55,892 nucleotides of DNA, from the NCBI GenBank assembly GCA_900473795.1, contig UCMT01000009.1, forward strand, positions 1-55,892, in the 5' to 3' direction. Below, piece after piece: positions 52,167-55,892 of this stretch; position 1 is the stretch's first letter; the number at the start of each line of letters is the position of its first letter. The stretch is from Hyphomicrobiales bacterium. Lineage in GTDB: Bacteria; Pseudomonadota; Alphaproteobacteria; Rhizobiales; Rhizobiaceae. Under the pieces are notes generated by a model. That model did no database searches and was not told the origin of the DNA. It worked only from the letters and a program-made list of their open reading frames with translations. A program made the position numbers and the translations under genes.

Positions 52167-54259
52167 CGAAGGGGCTCCAGGCCTTCTATTTGCTCTTTTG
52201 CGTCGGGATAGCCTCCGTTGTCTGGATGTTGGGGTACGGCCTGGGACTTCAGCTTTTTTACAAGGACGGAAGGATCCTCGAAACGACGATCACCAGCAAT
52301 CCGTTTGCGCCAATTCAGCAATTCTGGGTTTACAAGACGAGCCCCAGTCTGCAGCGCGTCGCGCTCGGCTCCCTTCTCCCTGCCTTGATCGCCGGCAGCC
52401 TGGCTGCCTACACAGGTCTGAAACAAGTTAGCAGCCCGCTTGGTGACGCAGCGTTTCAGGACATGGCCGCCCTGCGACGCGGCAAGTGGTTTCGCAAGCA
52501 AGGTCATATCTTCGGCCGGATGGGGCGAAACATTCTTCGCACTAAGGACGATCGGCATCATTTGATCATCGGCCCGACGCGCTCCGGAAAAGGTGCCGGC
52601 TATGTGATTCCCAATGCGCTGATGCACGATGGCTCGCTGATTATCACCGATCTCAAGGGCGAAGTGTTCAAGGCAACAGCCGGCTATCGCCGTCAGAACG
52701 GCAGTCAGGTCTTCCTATTCGCGCCTGGTTCGGAAAGCACCAACCGCTACAATCCGCTGGATTTCGTTCGTCCGGAGCGTGGCAACCGCACCACGGACAT
52801 ACAGAACATTGCCAGCATTCTCGTCCCCGAGAACACACAATCGGAAAACTCGGTTTGGCAGGCGACAGCGCAACAGGTGCTTGCCGGCGTCATCAGCTAC
52901 ATTACGGAAAGCCCGTTTTATAAAGACCGGCGCAACCTGGGTGAGGTCAATTCCTTTTTTAACAGCGGCGTCGATCTTCAGGCGCTGATGAAGTACATCA
53001 AGGAAAAAGAACCCTACCTGGCGAAGTTCACTGTTGAAAGCTTCAATTCATACATCGCTCTGTCCGATCGGGCCGCCGCCTCTGCTCTTCTTGACATTCA
53101 AAAGGCGATGCGGCCGTTCAAAAATGAGCGGATCGTCGCAGCGACGAATGTGACCGACATGGATTTGCGCGCGATGAAGCGCCGGCCGATCTCGATCTAC
53201 CTGGCGCCCAACATCACCGATATTACCCTGCTGCGCCCTCTCCTCACCCTATTCGTGCAGCAAGTGATGGACATCCTGACGCTCGAGCACGACCCCAACT
53301 CCCTGCCCGTCTACTTCCTGCTCGACGAGTTCCGGCAGTTGAAGCGGATGGATGAGATCATGACGAAACTGCCTTATGTGGCCGGCTATAACATCAAGCT
53401 CGCCTTCATCATCCAGGATCTGAAGAACCTCGATGAGATCTATGGCGAAACGTCCCGGCATTCCCTGCTCGGCAATTGCGGCTACCAGCTCATCCTCGGT
53501 GCCAATGATCAGGCCACCGCCGAATATGCATCGCGGGCGCTCGGAAAACGGACGATCCGCTACCAATCGGAATCTCGGACGATTGAACTGATGGGCCTGC
53601 CCCGCCGCACGAAGGTAGAGCAGATTCGCGAGCGCGATCTGATGATGCCCCAGGAAGTCCGGCAAATGCCGGAGAACAGGATGATCCTGCTCATCGAAGG
53701 ACAAAGGCCGATCTTTGGGGACAAGCTTCGGTTCTTCCGAACACAGCCGTTCAAATCAGCCGAGGCATTTTCTCAGGCCAACATTCCGCAAGTACCGGAT
53801 GTCGAATATTTGCCCGCGAAACCTGTTCCGGCGACGACGCCGGAATATGCCAAGGGTGGAGAGCCGTCCGACGAAATCTCCTCGCCGGCGCTAGTGACGG
53901 AAGCGAAGCAATTGGCGGCCTCGCCGGCGGGGTCCGCCCTTGTCAGCCACGAGCCTGCCGCAGAGGAGACGTCCGCTGCACCTACCAACCGCACAGTCAA
54001 TAAAAATGCGCTGCGCTCCAAGCCAAAGGCGACAACGAAGACTGGTGGTGCGGGGGCGTCTCCAAGCCTCGACGCTATGGCAGCCCGGATAAAAGCGATT
54101 GAAGAGGGCCTAAAACCGAAGGCGGCGCAGCTCAAAGAAGCGGTCGAGGCAAAAGTCGAGAAGCTTGGCGACAAGTCTCCCGCGAAGCGCCGTAACTACA
54201 TGGACATCTTCAGCACGACCCTCCCCGATCCTATTGAGTTCGGGCTAGCGGAATCATAA
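52163..54259 (+). CDS. virD4: VirD4-type coupling protein
   Basis: 698 residues, start overlapping the virB11 stop. Two N-terminal spans (to about residue 88), Walker A GPTRSGKGAGYVIPN near 137, Walker B VYFLLDEFRQL and the TraG/VirD4 motif GANDQATAEYASRALGKRT. The last 150 residues are a hydrophilic Ala/Pro/Lys-rich tail. It recruits substrates (relaxosome or effectors) to the channel. The stop codon lies inside the tRNA-Met half described separately. Confidence 0.95.
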   Translation: MTKGLQAFYLLFCVGIASVVWMLGYGLGLQLFYKDGRILETTITSNPFAPIQQFWVYKTSPSLQRVALGSLLPALIAGSLAAYTGLKQVSSPLGDAAFQDMAALRRGKWFRKQGHIFGRMGRNILRTKDDRHHLIIGPTRSGKGAGYVIPNALMHDGSLIITDLKGEVFKATAGYRRQNGSQVFLFAPGSESTNRYNPLDFVRPERGNRTTDIQNIASILVPENTQSENSVWQATAQQVLAGVISYITESPFYKDRRNLGEVNSFFNSGVDLQALMKYIKEKEPYLAKFTVESFNSYIALSDRAAASALLDIQKAMRPFKNERIVAATNVTDMDLRAMKRRPISIYLAPNITDITLLRPLLTLFVQQVMDILTLEHDPNSLPVYFLLDEFRQLKRMDEIMTKLPYVAGYNIKLAFIIQDLKNLDEIYGETSRHSLLGNCGYQLILGANDQATAEYASRALGKRTIRYQSESRTIELMGLPRRTKVEQIRERDLMMPQEVRQMPENRMILLIEGQRPIFGDKLRFFRTQPFKSAEAFSQANIPQVPDVEYLPAKPVPATTPEYAKGGEPSDEISSPALVTEAKQLAASPAGSALVSHEPAAEETSAAPTNRTVNKNALRSKPKATTKTGGAGASPSLDAMAARIKAIEEGLKPKAAQLKEAVEAKVEKLGDKSPAKRRNYMDIFSTTLPDPIEFGLAES

Positions 54260-54297
54260 TCCGCGTGTCGGGGGTTCGAGTCTCTCTCCCGCTACTA
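54247..54297 (+). other. 3' half of a tRNA-Met(CAT) gene; candidate integration (att) site
   Basis: The sequence has exact tRNA geometry from the anticodon arm to the 3' end. There is a 5-bp stem 54248-54252/54260-54264, a 7-base loop 54253-54259 with T33 and anticodon CAT, and a 5-base variable loop 54265-54269. The T-arm 54270-54286 has the loop TTCGAGT; an acceptor strand 54287-54293, discriminator A and CTA in place of CCA complete it. The D-arm and 5' acceptor strand are absent; that space is virD4 coding sequence. Such 3' halves are left where an element integrates into a tRNA gene. Confidence 0.8.
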
Positions 54298-54572
54298 TCA
54301 GAACAGCCGACATCTCCGGGCTGACCAAACTGGACAAGTATCCCTTTATTTCTATGCTATATGCCTCTCCCGGCTTCCGTGGAGCGACGATGACTGCTGC
54401 AATAAATTGCCGGAAAGTTTGTGCCAACTCGGTCGACCGCTCGGCGGGTCTGCCTCAGCTTCGACAATCTCGAGCCCGCCGGTTGTTTCGACTTCAGCTT
54501 GAAAAAGGACACATCCAGGAGCGATTGGCGGCGTTTAGAGCCTTTTAAAGCTTTCATCTATACGTTGTTTCC

Positions 54573-54737
54573 ATGCGCTACTCGCTACTCTTCATTGTTC
54601 TGTTGAGTGGCCTCTTGGCAATCGATCAGATCGCAACTGAGGGGCGGTATAGCCGCGCGGCTTTGCGAGAAGCGAACGACCAAGCCCGGTACGTCCGACG
54701 TCAGGTCGATCGTTTGGTTGATTTTACCAAGCGGTAA
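54573..54737 (+). CDS. Small single-span membrane protein
   Basis: 54 residues. An N-terminal hydrophobic segment (YSLLFIVLLSGLLAIDQ) is followed by a charged helix with many Arg (AALREANDQARYVRRQVDRLV). The reading frame is ordered, with a membrane anchor plus basic cytoplasmic tail, and looks like short conserved alphaproteobacterial proteins. No good ribosome-binding site is seen, so confidence is limited. Function unknown. Confidence 0.5.
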   Translation: MRYSLLFIVLLSGLLAIDQIATEGRYSRAALREANDQARYVRRQVDRLVDFTKR

Positions 54738-54822
54738 TGCCGACGCACCGCCGAAGCGGTTCGAATGGGCCGCATTTCCGCCCCACAAGCCCATTCGCTC
54801 AATCCAACCGATTTCCGGTGAC

Positions 54823-55494
54823 CTAGGGGCACCTATCGATCGTGAATCCAAAAAGGAATTCTCCATCCTCACTCACCAATTGGTAAATGAAGGAAATGCC
54901 GTCGGCAACGAAATCCAACGATTTTTCTGATGCCACATTGCAAACCGACTGCTGAAACGCCCTTTCAAGGGCTTCTGTGTCCGCCATGACACTATTTGCC
55001 ACCTCTATGGTGCCGATAATGCGCCGATCATCTCGCCTGACAGCTGTCATAACGATACCGTCGTCGATCTTGATTGGAAGGAGGGCACGAGTTTCCTCAA
55101 GGCCCTTGTCGATCCCCCGTATCAGTTTCTCAGTATCAGTCTCGGTTCGAATTGCTATCTCGGGCGAAAGTCGCGGCAGCTTTTGCAATTGTTCAGGCGT
55201 AAGTTTCGGGGTTTGGATCCTAAAGTCGTCCAGATTGTATTTAGGCTCAGGCTTCGGACAGAGAATGCCGTAAGGATCGTCCTTGCAGTGAGAAAAGAAG
55301 CTTTTATTACGAAATTCGTCGAGAGCCGGTGTTGATGGCACCTCCGTGGGTTTAAACATGTTTGGAACCATGAGATAGAGCATCGGATGCTCTTTCCTAA
55401 GACTTTCGAGTGTCGACTCGGATTGGGCGTCCTCAGCTTGCGTGGTCGTCGCAAGTCCGATTATGGCTGCTGCGAGGATAATAAGCCGTAGCAT
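54823..55494 (-). CDS. Exported protein of unknown function
   Basis: 223 residues; the ATG at 55494 follows a strong AGGAGGAAA site. The signal peptide ends near Thr-Gln-Ala (residue 20). The middle part is Pro- and Lys-rich (PKPEPKYNLDDFRIQTPKLTPEQLQKLP). The C-terminal 65 residues have a compact pattern, VCNVASEKSLDFVADGISFIYQLVSEDGEFLF and a final Cys, that resembles small envelope proteins which end in a strand and disulfide. No family could be named. Confidence 0.75.
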   Translation of the reverse strand: MLRLIILAAAIIGLATTTQAEDAQSESTLESLRKEHPMLYLMVPNMFKPTEVPSTPALDEFRNKSFFSHCKDDPYGILCPKPEPKYNLDDFRIQTPKLTPEQLQKLPRLSPEIAIRTETDTEKLIRGIDKGLEETRALLPIKIDDGIVMTAVRRDDRRIIGTIEVANSVMADTEALERAFQQSVCNVASEKSLDFVADGISFIYQLVSEDGEFLFGFTIDRCP

Positions 55495-55661
55495 CGTTTC
55501 CTCCTGGCGCTCTTCCGGTGTAAAAATAACCCTTTAGGCCGGAGTCCTTTGGAGTTTGGCTCAGCCACTCTGAGGGTAACCAGGCTTTAAAGGGATGATC
55601 TCTGAATACCCGATATTTTATTAGCAAACTCTAATCTTCCCTGCGTAATGTATCAAGCAAC

Positions 55662-55689
55662 AAAAAAGGCCGGGCTAAACCCGACCTTT
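55662..55689 (-). terminator. Rho-independent terminator for the gene at the right edge
   Basis: A 10-bp stem (55680-55689 with 55665-55674, loop 55675-55679) is followed on the minus strand by three more T, giving a T6 run. One position is a U-G pair only on the minus strand and a C-A mismatch on the plus strand, which fixes the direction. It lies 10 bases after the stop codon of the leftward gene. Confidence 0.85.
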
Positions 55690-55698
55690 CGTGTCACC

Positions 55699-55892
55699 TC
55701 ACGCCGCTGCCGGTACATCCGCGGTCAATAGCGAGGTGGGATCTGTGTAACCAGCAATCATATCGAGTGCATGACGCTTCATTCGGCTCCAGCAAGCCCG
55801 CCATGCGTTCATGGGTTTACCGGATGGGGCGTGACGCCCGCCTGTGGAGCTGTGTGTGACTGCGGATGGACGTAACCGGTGTTCCGTCCCCA
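55699..55892 (-). CDS. 3' end of a leftward gene of unknown function (5' part outside the window)
   Basis: Sixty-three C-terminal codons are open to the window edge and end at a TGA (complement of 55699-55701). The visible part contains HSSTGGRHAPSGKPMNAW, a basic helix (RACWSRMKRHALDMIAGY) and ends DPTSLLTADVPAAA. The terminator directly behind the stop supports a real gene. The family was not recognised; plasmid-borne proteins of rhizobia come to mind but this is not proven. Confidence 0.6.
   Translation of the reverse strand, partial: GTEHRLRPSAVTHSSTGGRHAPSGKPMNAWRACWSRMKRHALDMIAGYTDPTSLLTADVPAAA

Noticed and set aside
1..55892. CRISPR array, rRNA genes or complete tRNA genes
   Set aside because: No regularly spaced direct repeats, no rRNA-like sequence and no complete tRNA cloverleaf were noticed; only the tRNA-Met 3' half at 54247-54297 has tRNA geometry.

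Overview
The window reads as DNA from an alphaproteobacterium of the order Hyphomicrobiales (Rhizobiales), most like a Rhizobiaceae, Brucella or Ochrobactrum relative. The evidence is the gene families present (SorC-regulated sugar ABC operons, UPF0262, RHH_4, DUF736 and WGR proteins, a rhizobial-type VirB system), the GC-rich coding, and the sequence of a tRNA-Met half. The mix of intact operons, pseudogenes, insertion-sequence remnants and a conjugation-type secretion system suggests a plasmid, chromid or mobile-island context rather than core chromosome. The species cannot be fixed from the sequence alone.

Region 1 (1-15.9 kb) is carbohydrate use. A CUT1-type ABC transporter (1-4.1 kb; two permeases, binding protein, ATPase) converges on a SorC-family regulator. 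The regulator is divergent from a second operon and shares with it a perfect 10-bp inverted repeat that is a likely operator. That operon encodes a CUT2 (ribose-type) ABC transporter, a three-gene acetoin-dehydrogenase-like 2-oxo/diketone-cleaving complex (E1 alpha, E1 beta, and an E2 with two lipoyl domains fused to an alpha/beta hydrolase), an AhpD-like dithiol protein, an FGGY sugar kinase and two short-chain dehydrogenases. Together they look like a complete uptake-oxidise-phosphorylate-cleave route for an unidentified sugar or polyol.

Region 2 (15.9-38.4 kb) is an accessory patchwork. It holds UPF0262 and WGR proteins, a broken SNase-like nuclease, D-lactate dehydrogenase, a glyoxalase-type protein, and a three-subunit GMC dehydrogenase whose cytochrome c is frameshifted. 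Relics of HU and DUF736 genes follow. Next come two metabolic clusters, each with a class V PLP enzyme, a RidA protein and a LysR regulator. One also has a nitrilase and a sulfite-oxidase-fold enzyme; the other has an amino-acid-type ABC transporter. Between them lie a matB relic and two different IS3-family remnants joined head to head. A TniQ relic marks the right edge of the region.

Region 3 (38.3-54.3 kb) is a complete MPF-T type IV secretion locus, virB1-B2-B3-B4-(second lytic transglycosylase)-B5-B7-B6-B8-B9-B10-B11-virD4. It is divergent from a tightly coupled five-gene operon of exported and membrane proteins that includes three tandem four-cysteine SNase-fold paralogues. The virD4 stop codon lies inside a perfect 3' half of a tRNA-Met(CAT) gene (54247-54297), the signature of a tRNA-targeted integration site. 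No relaxase, integrase or replication gene is visible.

Region 4 (54.3 kb to the end) holds a 54-residue small membrane protein, a secreted protein of unknown function, and the 3' end of a leftward gene followed by its terminator.
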